The notes under the pieces are model-generated. The model had not been told where the DNA came from, ran no database searches, and worked only from the letters and a program-made list of their open reading frames with translations. The position numbers and the translations under genes were made by a program. Below are positions 8,392 through 15,815 of a stretch of 44,947 bases of DNA, in pieces; positions within the stretch are counted from its first letter, which is position 1, and each line of letters opens with the position of its first letter. This stretch comes from Erysipelotrichaceae bacterium (lineage in GTDB: Bacteria > Bacillota_I > Bacilli_A > Erysipelotrichales > Erysipelotrichaceae), in the NCBI GenBank assembly GCA_022767445.1, contig JALENJ010000022.1:1-44947 (forward strand), read 5' to 3'.

Positions 8392-9540
8392 ATGAGATGT
8401 ATACGTTGTGGAAATACGGATAAGTCTTACTTCTATCAAGGAAAAGCAGGTATGTATTGTCGCAAATGTATCGGTTTTGGTAGAGCGATGATGGAAGAGG
8501 ATCATGAGGGTATTCAGTTGGATCAGGTTCATGAGGATAGTAGTGAATATTGTTTACAATATCCATTAACGAAATATCAAAGGAAGGCATCGGATGAGTG
8601 TAGAGAGTATATTACAAAGATGGATGTGTTGTTGGAGTGTGTCTGTGGTGCTGGTAAGACGGAGATGGTGTTAGGAAGTATTTCTGATGCGTTAAGATGT
8701 GGGAAAAAGGTGTGTTTTGCGATTGCTAGAAGACAGGTTGTGCTGGAGCTTGCACAGCGTTTAAAGCAGTATTTTAGGCAAGCTAAAATTGTGGCTGTAT
8801 GTGGTGGTCATACCGATGAGTTGGATGGTGATTTGATTGTTTGTACGACGCATCAGTTGTATCGTTATCATCATTGTTTTTCTTTGTTGATATTGGATGA
8901 GCCGGATGCTTTTCCTTTTCGTGGTGACGCTGTATTGCATGGGATTGCGATGAATGCATGTATTGGTCATATCATTTATTTAACAGCGACACCAGATGAT
9001 GTTTTGATGAAACGTGTAAATGATGGACTGATGCGTCGTATAGTATTAAACCGTAGACCGCATGGTAAGGATTTACCTGTTCCGATCATTCGTATTCAAC
9101 CAGTATGGATGATGTTTATGACTTTGTTATACTGGTTAAGGAAACATGCATGCAAGCCAAGAATCGTATTTGTGCCTACAATTAAGCAAGCTAGGATTCT
9201 TGGTAGTGTGTTACATATGTTAATGCCCTGTTGTGTATGTACTAGTACCGCTGACAACAGGGATGAAATCATTGAACAATTTAAGAAAGATGAACATGTG
9301 GTTATGGTTGCCACGACGGTATTAGAAAGAGGAGTGACGATACCGAATGTAGATATCTGTATATGGCAAGCGAATCATTCGGTATTTGATGAAGCTGGTT
9401 TAATTCAAATGGCAGGTAGAGCTGGAAGAAGTTTCTTATCGCCAAGTGGAGATGTGCTGTTTTTATGTAATGAGAAAAGTAAACTTGTTGGTATCTGCAA
9501 AGATAAGATTGTGCAGGCGAATCAATCATGCGTTGCTTGA
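8392..9540 (+). CDS. comFA: ComFA, competence DNA-translocation helicase
   Basis: This is a 382-residue DEAD-type ATPase that in known systems helps pull single-stranded DNA through ComEC during transformation. The N-terminus carries the ComFA four-cysteine zinc site (CIRCGN near residue 3, YCRKC near residue 23). Helicase motifs follow: Walker A CGAGKTE, motif II LDEPD, motif III TATPDD and motif VI QMAGRAGRS. ATG 8392 is chosen because GGAGG lies eight bases upstream; an ATG at 8362 and a further in-frame start at 8341 lack a ribosome site. The 3' end overlaps comFC by 13 bases. ComFA motif II is DExx rather than strict DEAD, as in relatives. Confidence 0.88.
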   Translation: MRCIRCGNTDKSYFYQGKAGMYCRKCIGFGRAMMEEDHEGIQLDQVHEDSSEYCLQYPLTKYQRKASDECREYITKMDVLLECVCGAGKTEMVLGSISDALRCGKKVCFAIARRQVVLELAQRLKQYFRQAKIVAVCGGHTDELDGDLIVCTTHQLYRYHHCFSLLILDEPDAFPFRGDAVLHGIAMNACIGHIIYLTATPDDVLMKRVNDGLMRRIVLNRRPHGKDLPVPIIRIQPVWMMFMTLLYWLRKHACKPRIVFVPTIKQARILGSVLHMLMPCCVCTSTADNRDEIIEQFKKDEHVVMVATTVLERGVTIPNVDICIWQANHSVFDEAGLIQMAGRAGRSFLSPSGDVLFLCNEKSKLVGICKDKIVQANQSCVA

Positions 9541-10145
9541 TGTGTCAAAAGGAAAAAGGGGACGGAGATTGGCTGGATATCTTAGAGTGTGAAGATCCTT
9601 TATGTCATGCATGTAGATTGTCACTATCAAGAGTGGACTTTCATATGAAGTTTCATGGGTATCCTTTGTACTCTACGTATTTGTATGATGATGTATTTGC
9701 CAGTATGCTAATCCAGTATAAAGAGTGTTTTGATGAGGCGTTGAAACATGCATTTATCTATCCAATACGTTGGTGGTTAAATATTCGTTTCTTTGGATAT
9801 ACAGTATGTTATTTGCCCAGTTCGAAGGCAAAGGTAGGCAAGCGTGGCTTTCATCATTTAAAAGAGATGTATTCTGGGTTGTGTCTGGAAAGTTTGGATT
9901 TGTTTGAAAAGATAGATGATTATGATCAAAGGGATAAGAGTAAAGAAGAACGGTTGAAGATGGTCGAGAATATCCGATTAAAACAGGGTATAAAAGTACC
10001 TAAGAAGATATTGTTGGTGGATGATACTTTAACCACAGGAGCCTCTATGCTAGGTGCTTTACATGCGTTATCTAAATTCGATGTGAAGATATGTATCTAC
10101 GTTGTTAGTATCAATCGTTATTGGTTGGGGGCACATGGGTCTTAA
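9528..10145 (+). CDS. comFC: ComFC, phosphoribosyltransferase-like competence protein
   Basis: This 205-residue protein starts with a cysteine-rich zinc-ribbon (CLMCQKEK near the start, then CEDPLCHAC). It ends with a phosphoribosyltransferase fold whose PRPP-binding loop is clear: ILLVDDTLTTGAS (about residues 164-176). The segment SSKAKVGKRGFHHL is the usual ComFC RGFNQ-like region. It is translationally coupled to comFA by a 13-base overlap, as in most Bacillota, and ComFC is thought to act with ComFA in DNA uptake. No other uptake genes are in the window, so competence itself is not shown. Confidence 0.85.
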   Translation: MRCLMCQKEKGDGDWLDILECEDPLCHACRLSLSRVDFHMKFHGYPLYSTYLYDDVFASMLIQYKECFDEALKHAFIYPIRWWLNIRFFGYTVCYLPSSKAKVGKRGFHHLKEMYSGLCLESLDLFEKIDDYDQRDKSKEERLKMVENIRLKQGIKVPKKILLVDDTLTTGASMLGALHALSKFDVKICIYVVSINRYWLGAHGS

Positions 10146-10172
10146 GATATGCTTGATACAATGCCTTGTTCA

Positions 10173-10201
10173 TTGCCTTTTATAAGCCAAAACTATATAA
10201 T
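10173..10201 (+). promoter_or_regulatory. SigA promoter of secA
   Basis: TTGCCT (10173-10178) and a perfect TATAAT (10196-10201) are separated by 17 bases. Transcription would begin near 10208, 30 bases before the SecA ATG. This placement argues against the in-frame start at 10166, which would lie before the promoter. Confidence 0.7.
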
Positions 10202-10237
10202 GAAGGAGCTGTTGAGTATAAAAATTATGGAGGCATT

Positions 10238-12589
10238 ATGGCAAATTTTATCAGTAGATTATTTAATGAAGACGCCCGCAAATTAAGACAGATTGAAAGG
10301 AAGATCAAACCTGTTTTAGATTTGGAAGAAGAATATAAAGCAAAGAGTGAGGAAGAGCTGAAAGCGATGACACCTTACTTAAGAGAAAAACTTGCGAATG
10401 GTGCTTCGTTGGATGATATTTTTGTAGAGGCTTTTGCGACTGCTCGTGAGGCGTGTCGTAGAGTCATTGGGGAATTCCCATACCCTGTTCAGTTGATGGG
10501 TGCTGCAGTGATGCAGGGCGGCGATATCGCCGAAATGAAGACTGGTGAAGGTAAGACATTGACATCCGTTATGGCAGTATACCTCAATGCCCTAGAGGGT
10601 AAGGGTGTTCATGTTGTAACTGTCAACGAATATCTTTCTAAGCGTGACTCTGAGTGGATGGGTGAGATTCACCGCTACTTAGGACTAACAGTTGGATTAA
10701 ACCTTCGTCAATTGACGAAGGCACAAAAGCGTGCTGCGTATGCATGTGATATTACATATACAACAAACTCAGAACTTGGTTTTGATTACTTACGTGACAA
10801 CATGGTAACGCGTGTCGAAGATCGCGTATTGCGTGAATTGAATGTTGCGATGGTCGATGAGGTCGACTCTATCTTGATCGATGAATCCCGTACACCATTG
10901 ATTATTTCAGGTGGTAAGAAAGATACTGCTAATCTTTATCTACAAGCAGATCGTTTTGTGAAGCGCTTGGTTAAGGACGAAGATTATGAAGTGGATGTCA
11001 AGTCTCGTACTGTTCAGTTAACGGAAAGTGGTACTGCTAAGGCTGAGAAGACTTTCCGCATCGATAACTTGTTTAATTTAAATCACACACAGCTATTACA
11101 CCATATCAATCAAGCATTGAAGGCTAACTACATCATGTTAAAGGATATTGAGTATGTTGTGGATGAGAAAGAGGATGAGATTGTTATCGTCGATCCAAAT
11201 ACAGGTCGTTTGATGAAGGGTAGACAATGGTCTGATGGTTTACATCAAGCCGTTGAAGCCAAGGAAGGTATCTCCATCAAGCAGGAGACAACAACCCTAG
11301 CTACAATCACATACCAGAATTTCTTCCGTCTATATAACAAGCTTTGTGGTATGACAGGTACTGCTAAGACAGAGGAAGAGGAATTCCTAGAGATTTACAA
11401 CATGTATGTCTTTGAGATTCCCACCAACCGTCCAGTTGCACGTATCGACTATCCAGATGCAGTGTATGGCACAAAGAAGGCAAAGTTCAGTGCACTTGTG
11501 GATGAAGTTGTAGAAAGACATGCGCAGGGTCAACCTGTACTTGTAGGTACGATTGCGGTTGAAACTTCTGAGTTGATTTCTAAATATCTAAAAGAGCGTC
11601 ATATTCCGCATGAAGTATTGAATGCGAAAAACAATGCACGTGAAGCAGAGATTATTGCTAAGGCTGGTCAAAAGGGTGCAGTTACGATTGCCACTAACAT
11701 GGCTGGTCGTGGTACCGATATTAAACTAGGTGAGGGTGTACGTGAACTTGGTGGATTATGTGTACTAGGTTCAGAACGCCATGAGTCCAGACGTATCGAT
11801 AATCAGTTACGTGGTCGTGCTGGTCGTCAAGGCGATCCTGGTATGTCTCGTTTCTATGTATCTGTACAAGATGACTTGATGATCCGTTTCGGTGCAGAGC
11901 ACATGGAATCTCTATTTTCTCGTCTTGGCGATGAAGCGATTGAATCCAAGACAGTTACACGTTCCATTACTGGAGCACAACGTCGTGTTGAGGGTGTTAA
12001 CTATGATGCTCGTAAGCAATTACTACAATACGATGATGTTATGAGACAACAGCGTGAAACGATGTATGAAACAAGAAACTTCATCTTAGAAAATGATGAT
12101 GTTCATGAAGTGATTCATGATATGTTCAAGCGTGTTATCTCAGATGTCGTTGCGTCTCACTTCAATAGTGAGTCTAAGGAACAAGATATCGCTGAACTCA
12201 TCAACGCATTAGATGCATTAGGATTTAAGGGCGTTGTCAGAGTTGAAGATATTGAAGGTCGCAACGAATCTGATGTTGTGGATATCTGCTTAGAGAAGGC
12301 ATGGACTGACTATGAAAACAAGATTGCCAAAGTCATCGAAAAAGTACGTCCAATTGAAAAGGAAGTATCTCTACGTATGATCGACCGTGCTTGGTCAAAT
12401 CATATCGATACGATGTCTAAGCTACGTGATGGTATTGGTTTACGTTCCTATGCCCAAAGCAATCCTCTACAAGCATATGTCACAGAAGGATTTAACTTAT
12501 TCGAAGATATGATGCGTACAGTTTCACGTGAGATTGTCACATTCTGTATGAATATTTGTGTAGTTAACGAAAATAGACAGGAGGCATAA
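10238..12589 (+). CDS. secA: SecA preprotein translocase ATPase
   Basis: This 783-residue motor protein drives secreted proteins through SecYEG. Key features are the Walker A region MKTGEGKT (residues ~100-107), the Walker B/DEAD region MVDEVDSILIDESRTPLIISGG, TMAGRGTDIKLG and ERHESRRIDNQLRGRAGRQGD in the second nucleotide domain, and the helical scaffold near the end. ATG 10238 has GGAGG at the right distance and begins MANFISRLFNED, a typical SecA start. The protein ends at NENRQEA and lacks the C-terminal zinc-binding CxCxSG tail found in many SecAs. It is followed by prfB after two bases. Confidence 0.95.
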   Translation: MANFISRLFNEDARKLRQIERKIKPVLDLEEEYKAKSEEELKAMTPYLREKLANGASLDDIFVEAFATAREACRRVIGEFPYPVQLMGAAVMQGGDIAEMKTGEGKTLTSVMAVYLNALEGKGVHVVTVNEYLSKRDSEWMGEIHRYLGLTVGLNLRQLTKAQKRAAYACDITYTTNSELGFDYLRDNMVTRVEDRVLRELNVAMVDEVDSILIDESRTPLIISGGKKDTANLYLQADRFVKRLVKDEDYEVDVKSRTVQLTESGTAKAEKTFRIDNLFNLNHTQLLHHINQALKANYIMLKDIEYVVDEKEDEIVIVDPNTGRLMKGRQWSDGLHQAVEAKEGISIKQETTTLATITYQNFFRLYNKLCGMTGTAKTEEEEFLEIYNMYVFEIPTNRPVARIDYPDAVYGTKKAKFSALVDEVVERHAQGQPVLVGTIAVETSELISKYLKERHIPHEVLNAKNNAREAEIIAKAGQKGAVTIATNMAGRGTDIKLGEGVRELGGLCVLGSERHESRRIDNQLRGRAGRQGDPGMSRFYVSVQDDLMIRFGAEHMESLFSRLGDEAIESKTVTRSITGAQRRVEGVNYDARKQLLQYDDVMRQQRETMYETRNFILENDDVHEVIHDMFKRVISDVVASHFNSESKEQDIAELINALDALGFKGVVRVEDIEGRNESDVVDICLEKAWTDYENKIAKVIEKVRPIEKEVSLRMIDRAWSNHIDTMSKLRDGIGLRSYAQSNPLQAYVTEGFNLFEDMMRTVSREIVTFCMNICVVNENRQEA

Positions 12590-12591
12590 TC

Positions 12592-13702
12592 ATGGAATTA
12601 TACGAGATGAAACAAAGTGTTTCTCAAAGCCAGGCCAAATTGGAGTCGCTTGGCTACTCCCTTTGACCTAACTGGCAAAGAGAAACACTTACAAGAAAAC
12701 AATGCGTTAATGCAAGAAGCTGACTTCTGGAATGATCAGAAGAAAGCACAGAAGATTATTCGTGAAAGCAATCAACTCAAAGAGTTGATTGAAACACACC
12801 ATGCATTAACATCCGCATTTGCGGAACTCAGTGATGGGATTGCGGAATTATCATCATCCTTTGATGAAGATATGAATGAACTCATCAGTGAGGAATATGC
12901 GGAAACAATGAAGAAGTTCAGTGCATTTGAGATTCAAGTGCTACTATCAGGTCCATATGATGACCACAACGCAATCTTGGAAATTCATCCAGGTGCTGGT
13001 GGAACCGAAGCGATGGACTGGGCTGCGATGTTATATCGCATGTATATGCGATGGGCAGAAAGGAAAGGCTTCAAGATCAACTTAATGGATTATCAAGAAG
13101 GTGAAGAAGCTGGTATGAAGTCCTGTTCTGTAATGATCCAAGGACCAATGGCATATGGCTATCTCAAGGCAGAAAGTGGTGTACATCGTCTAGTGCGCAT
13201 TTCACCATTTGATTCCAACGCAAGAAGACATACCTCGTTTGCGTCTGTTGAAATCATGCCAGAGTTTGAAGATGATTTAGAAATCGAAATTGATGATAAA
13301 GACTTAGAAGTCATTACCATGCGCTCATCAGGTGCAGGTGGTCAACACATCAACAAGACAGACTCTGCGGTACGAATGACACACATTCCAACAGGAATCA
13401 CAGTATTCTGTCAAACACAACGTTCACAGCTTCAAAACCGTGAAGCTTGCTTAAATATGTTGAAGTCTAAGCTATTACAGTTAAAGATTCGTGAAAACGA
13501 AGAACGTGCAGCTGCTGTTCGTGGTGAGGTAAAGGCGAATGAGTGGGGTTCTCAAATACGATCCTATGTCTTTGCGCCATATACCATGGTCAAAGATTTA
13601 CGTACAGGCTATGAAGTTGGAAATATCCAATCTGTTATGGATGGTGATATTGATGGATTTATCGATAGCTATTTACGTAGTATGATTAAAGCAGATGAAT
13701 AA
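12592..13702 (+). CDS. prfB: Peptide chain release factor 2 with programmed +1 frameshift
   Basis: RF2 ends translation at UGA and UAA. The first frame starts at ATG 12592 (AGGAGG upstream, inside the secA end), gives 24 residues ending GYSL, and meets TGA at 12664-12666. A +1 shift at CTT TGA C continues in the frame that starts with GAC at 12665 and runs to 13702, for 369 residues in total. The catalytic GGQ loop is SSGAGGQHINKTDSAVR, and the stop-codon recognition tripeptide SPF lies in RISPFDSNARRHTS. The leader before the shift matches RF2 N-termini. The coordinates span both frames, so a plain single-frame translation would miss the start. The 3' end overlaps the next gene by eight bases. 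Confidence 0.92.
12661..12667 (+). other. prfB programmed +1 frameshift site
   Basis: CTTTGAC is the standard RF2 slip site: the P-site CUU slips to UUU and reading resumes at GAC. The usual internal Shine-Dalgarno stimulator (AGGGGG, three bases before CTT) is absent. The nine bases before CTT are GGCTACTCC, and the nearest GGAG (12642-12645) is 15 bases away, which is too far. Confidence 0.85.
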
Positions 13703-14549
13703 AAAACTAAGTTATCAAATCACACATAGTCAAAACGGTCTTACAGTCAAGACCGTTTTGTTGTCTTTGGGTTTTAGTCGCCATGAGATATCACGCTTCA
13801 AGTTTTCTAATTATAAGTTGTGTTTAAACAACAACTTCATCCGTGTTAATCATGTTGTTCATACGGATGATGTTCTTGTTATTGAGGAGTTAGAAAATGA
13901 GGTGTTTCCTCTAGGACAAGTCACATGTTATCCTGAAATCTTATATGAGGATGAAGATGTTGTTGTAGTCAATAAACCATCTGGTATGCCATCTCATCCA
14001 AGCCACTTACATCTGCAGGATGATATGGGAACAGCACTGCGTAACTACTATCAAGATGAACATTTTGTTATACGTCCTATCGGACGTTTAGACAAAGATG
14101 TCTCAGGGATTATGTTATATGCTAAAAACCAACTAGCAGCTGCTAGATTGACAAAGATGAGACATACAGATGAACTAAAGAAGACCTATATCGCAATTAT
14201 ACAAGGTCAACTTCCAGATAGTGGTGAGTTATCCTTCCATCTTAGCAAAGATAATCATCGAAGAGTACATACCCAGGATGGTCAAGCTTGCAAGATGGAA
14301 TATAAAACATTAAAGAGAAGTGAAAATACAACAATGATTGAAGTACATTTGATAACAGGTAGAACACATCAAATACGTGCTGGTTTTGCTGGACTTGGAC
14401 ACCCGCTGGTGGGTGATCAACTCTATGGTGGTAGTATTGAGCATCTAGATCGACCTGCGCTTCATTGTGTAAGGTTACAGTTTAAACAGCCTTTTTGTCA
14501 TCAAGTGATTGATGTACATGTTGATATTCCCAAGGAAATGATGGTGTAA
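13695..14549 (+). CDS. RluA family 23S rRNA/tRNA pseudouridine synthase
   Basis: This 284-residue enzyme converts uridine to pseudouridine in RNA. It has an N-terminal S4-like region, then the catalytic RluA motif GRLDKDVSG (Asp in RLD) near residue 133, KLTYIAIIQG-type segments (KKTYIAIIQG) and the C-terminal GRTHQIRAGFAGLGHPLVGDQLYGG. ATG 13695 lies inside the prfB end, giving an eight-base overlap and probable coupled translation. The exact RNA target (RluA, RluC or RluD type) cannot be decided from motifs alone. Confidence 0.85.
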   Translation: MNKKLSYQITHSQNGLTVKTVLLSLGFSRHEISRFKFSNYKLCLNNNFIRVNHVVHTDDVLVIEELENEVFPLGQVTCYPEILYEDEDVVVVNKPSGMPSHPSHLHLQDDMGTALRNYYQDEHFVIRPIGRLDKDVSGIMLYAKNQLAAARLTKMRHTDELKKTYIAIIQGQLPDSGELSFHLSKDNHRRVHTQDGQACKMEYKTLKRSENTTMIEVHLITGRTHQIRAGFAGLGHPLVGDQLYGGSIEHLDRPALHCVRLQFKQPFCHQVIDVHVDIPKEMMV

Positions 14550-14554
14550 TGTAT

Positions 14555-14580
14555 AAAGGACGGCATATATACCGTCCTTT
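14555..14580. terminator. Bidirectional terminator between the RluA-type and NudC-like genes
   Basis: A 9-bp perfect stem AAAGGACGG/CCGTCCTTT with an eight-base loop sits between two converging genes. The stop codon of the leftward Nudix gene overlaps its right arm. Confidence 0.8.
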
Positions 14581-15388
14581 ATTGTACATTTCCTTGTTTA
14601 TAATACTGGATCATTTCTGAAGTCAAAGATGAATTGTCTAATGTGTTGATATCTTCATCTTTGTTTGCCCAACGGGCAACACGTAGTTCATTTTCATCCA
14701 TTTTGATGGTTTGGTTTCCATGTGCCTTACCCCAGAAACCAAATAAGATTGTGGATGTAAATGACCAAGGTTGAGATTTATAGTATTTCAAATCCGTGAT
14801 ATCCAGACCAGTTTCTTCTTTAACTTCACGTTTGACAGTCTCTTCAATTGTTTCACCAATCTCACAAAAGCCGGCGACGAGTGCGTAGTTTTGATAGGCA
14901 CCATGTGCGTATTTTGTGACTAGGATTTGTCCTTGGTCGTTGGTAATACCAACGATGACAGCAGGTGATATCTTTGGATATACGATATGGTTGCACTGTG
15001 GACAGCGCATGGCACGTTCTTTCTTGTCGTATTCCATCGTATGACCACATTTACCACAATATTGGTTTTCTTCAATCCAGCGATAGATTTGCCATGCTGT
15101 GATAGCCGCAAAACCTAATGTTGGATTTTCATAGGTACGTAGCTTTTGATAGGATATCGATACATGTGGTAAATCTTGTAAGTCTGCTAGGAAATACTGC
15201 GTTTCATCAATTGTAAATAAGTAATACAGTGATTTTATGGAATCAATCTGTTGGTATGTATAGAAGTGATGGTCATCTTGAAGGATCACTTGGTCGTGAT
15301 CAAAGGAGAAGATGATATCATGACTTACAGGTTTTCTGTCTGTTTGAAATGCGTTTTTATAAATATGTGGATATATATCTTGTATCAT
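14579..15388 (-). CDS. nudC: NudC-like NADH pyrophosphatase/RNA deNADding Nudix hydrolase
   Basis: This is a 269-residue Nudix enzyme. The zinc ribbon has four cysteines (CGKCGHTM, then RCPQCNHIVYPKISP). The Nudix box is GFCEIGETIEETVKREVKEE followed by TGL, containing the GX5EX7REUXEEXG pattern. Downstream, SQPWSF is the NudC hallmark that distinguishes NAD(H)-cleaving enzymes from other Nudix proteins. It would cut NADH, or NAD caps on RNA, to NMN and AMP. The start at 15388 (MIQDIYPH) is preferred because GGAGG lies eight bases upstream; the frame could extend back to 15430, through the ribosome site. A TATAAT box lies on this strand near 15440. Confidence 0.85.
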   Translation of the reverse strand: MIQDIYPHIYKNAFQTDRKPVSHDIIFSFDHDQVILQDDHHFYTYQQIDSIKSLYYLFTIDETQYFLADLQDLPHVSISYQKLRTYENPTLGFAAITAWQIYRWIEENQYCGKCGHTMEYDKKERAMRCPQCNHIVYPKISPAVIVGITNDQGQILVTKYAHGAYQNYALVAGFCEIGETIEETVKREVKEETGLDITDLKYYKSQPWSFTSTILFGFWGKAHGNQTIKMDENELRVARWANKDEDINTLDNSSLTSEMIQYYKQGNVQ

Positions 15389-15754
15389 GTGATTATCCTC
15401 CATAAAAAGAAATGGTCCCTCTTGGACCAATAAGATAATTATACGCCAAATAAATATAAATTAATAGACTTCCAAATTTTTTGTTTGATGTTATAGTATG
15501 AGTGAAAAGAGAAGTACCAATCAGAAAGGAAAAGGAGGTACAGGCTCATGAAGGAAGTGTTACTCAATTACAACAAAAGCATCCAGTTATAAATGGATGA
15601 ACTGTTTTTCCAGAAAGTCGAGGATAGACCGATGGACAGAAAAGGTGAAAATTGAATATCATTAAGAATTTGTAATATACAAATGTTTCTGAAATCCAAA
15701 TTTCAGTAGCGATAGATTCGCAGTTTTGTTTTAAAACATACATTTATAGCATCA
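15389..15754. other. Gene-poor gap with a possible small transcript
   Basis: About 365 bases with no convincing gene. On the plus strand there is an extended -10 (TGTTATAGT, 15489-15497). A very strong ribosome site (AAAGGAGGT, 15532-15540) follows, then ATG 15548 opening a 14-codon frame (MKEVLLNYNKSIQL) that ends at TAA 15590. An ATG follows immediately in the same frame, with 20 more codons to TGA 15653. A CTGAAAT/ATTTCAG hairpin lies near 15690-15707. This could be a small peptide, a leader, or the front of a decayed gene. Another frame over 15560-15642 reads like protein (IDRWTEKVKIEYH), which favours decay. Nothing firm can be assigned. Confidence 0.4.
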
Positions 15755-15815
15755 AAAAAGGTCTCGCCATATAGAAACCGTTGGTAGATTCAGCAGGGTT
15801 TCATCGAGACCTTTT
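15755..15815 (-). terminator. Terminator of the P-type ATPase-like gene
   Basis: On the minus strand, AAAAGGTCTCG pairs with CGAGACCTTTTTT across 61 bases. An inner GAAACC/GGTTTC stem and a T-run at the far side complete it. It overlaps the stop codon of the leftward gene at 15814. Confidence 0.75.

Noticed and set aside
8392-10145. comFA/comFC as evidence that the strain is naturally competent
   Set aside because: These two genes are kept in many non-transformable bacteria, and no ComE or pilus genes are in the window.
12617-13702. Start of prfB inside the second frame at 12617
   Set aside because: The in-frame ATG-like start lies before the shift point, in the wrong frame for RF2. The correct start is ATG 12592 with AGGAGG and a CTTTGAC frameshift.
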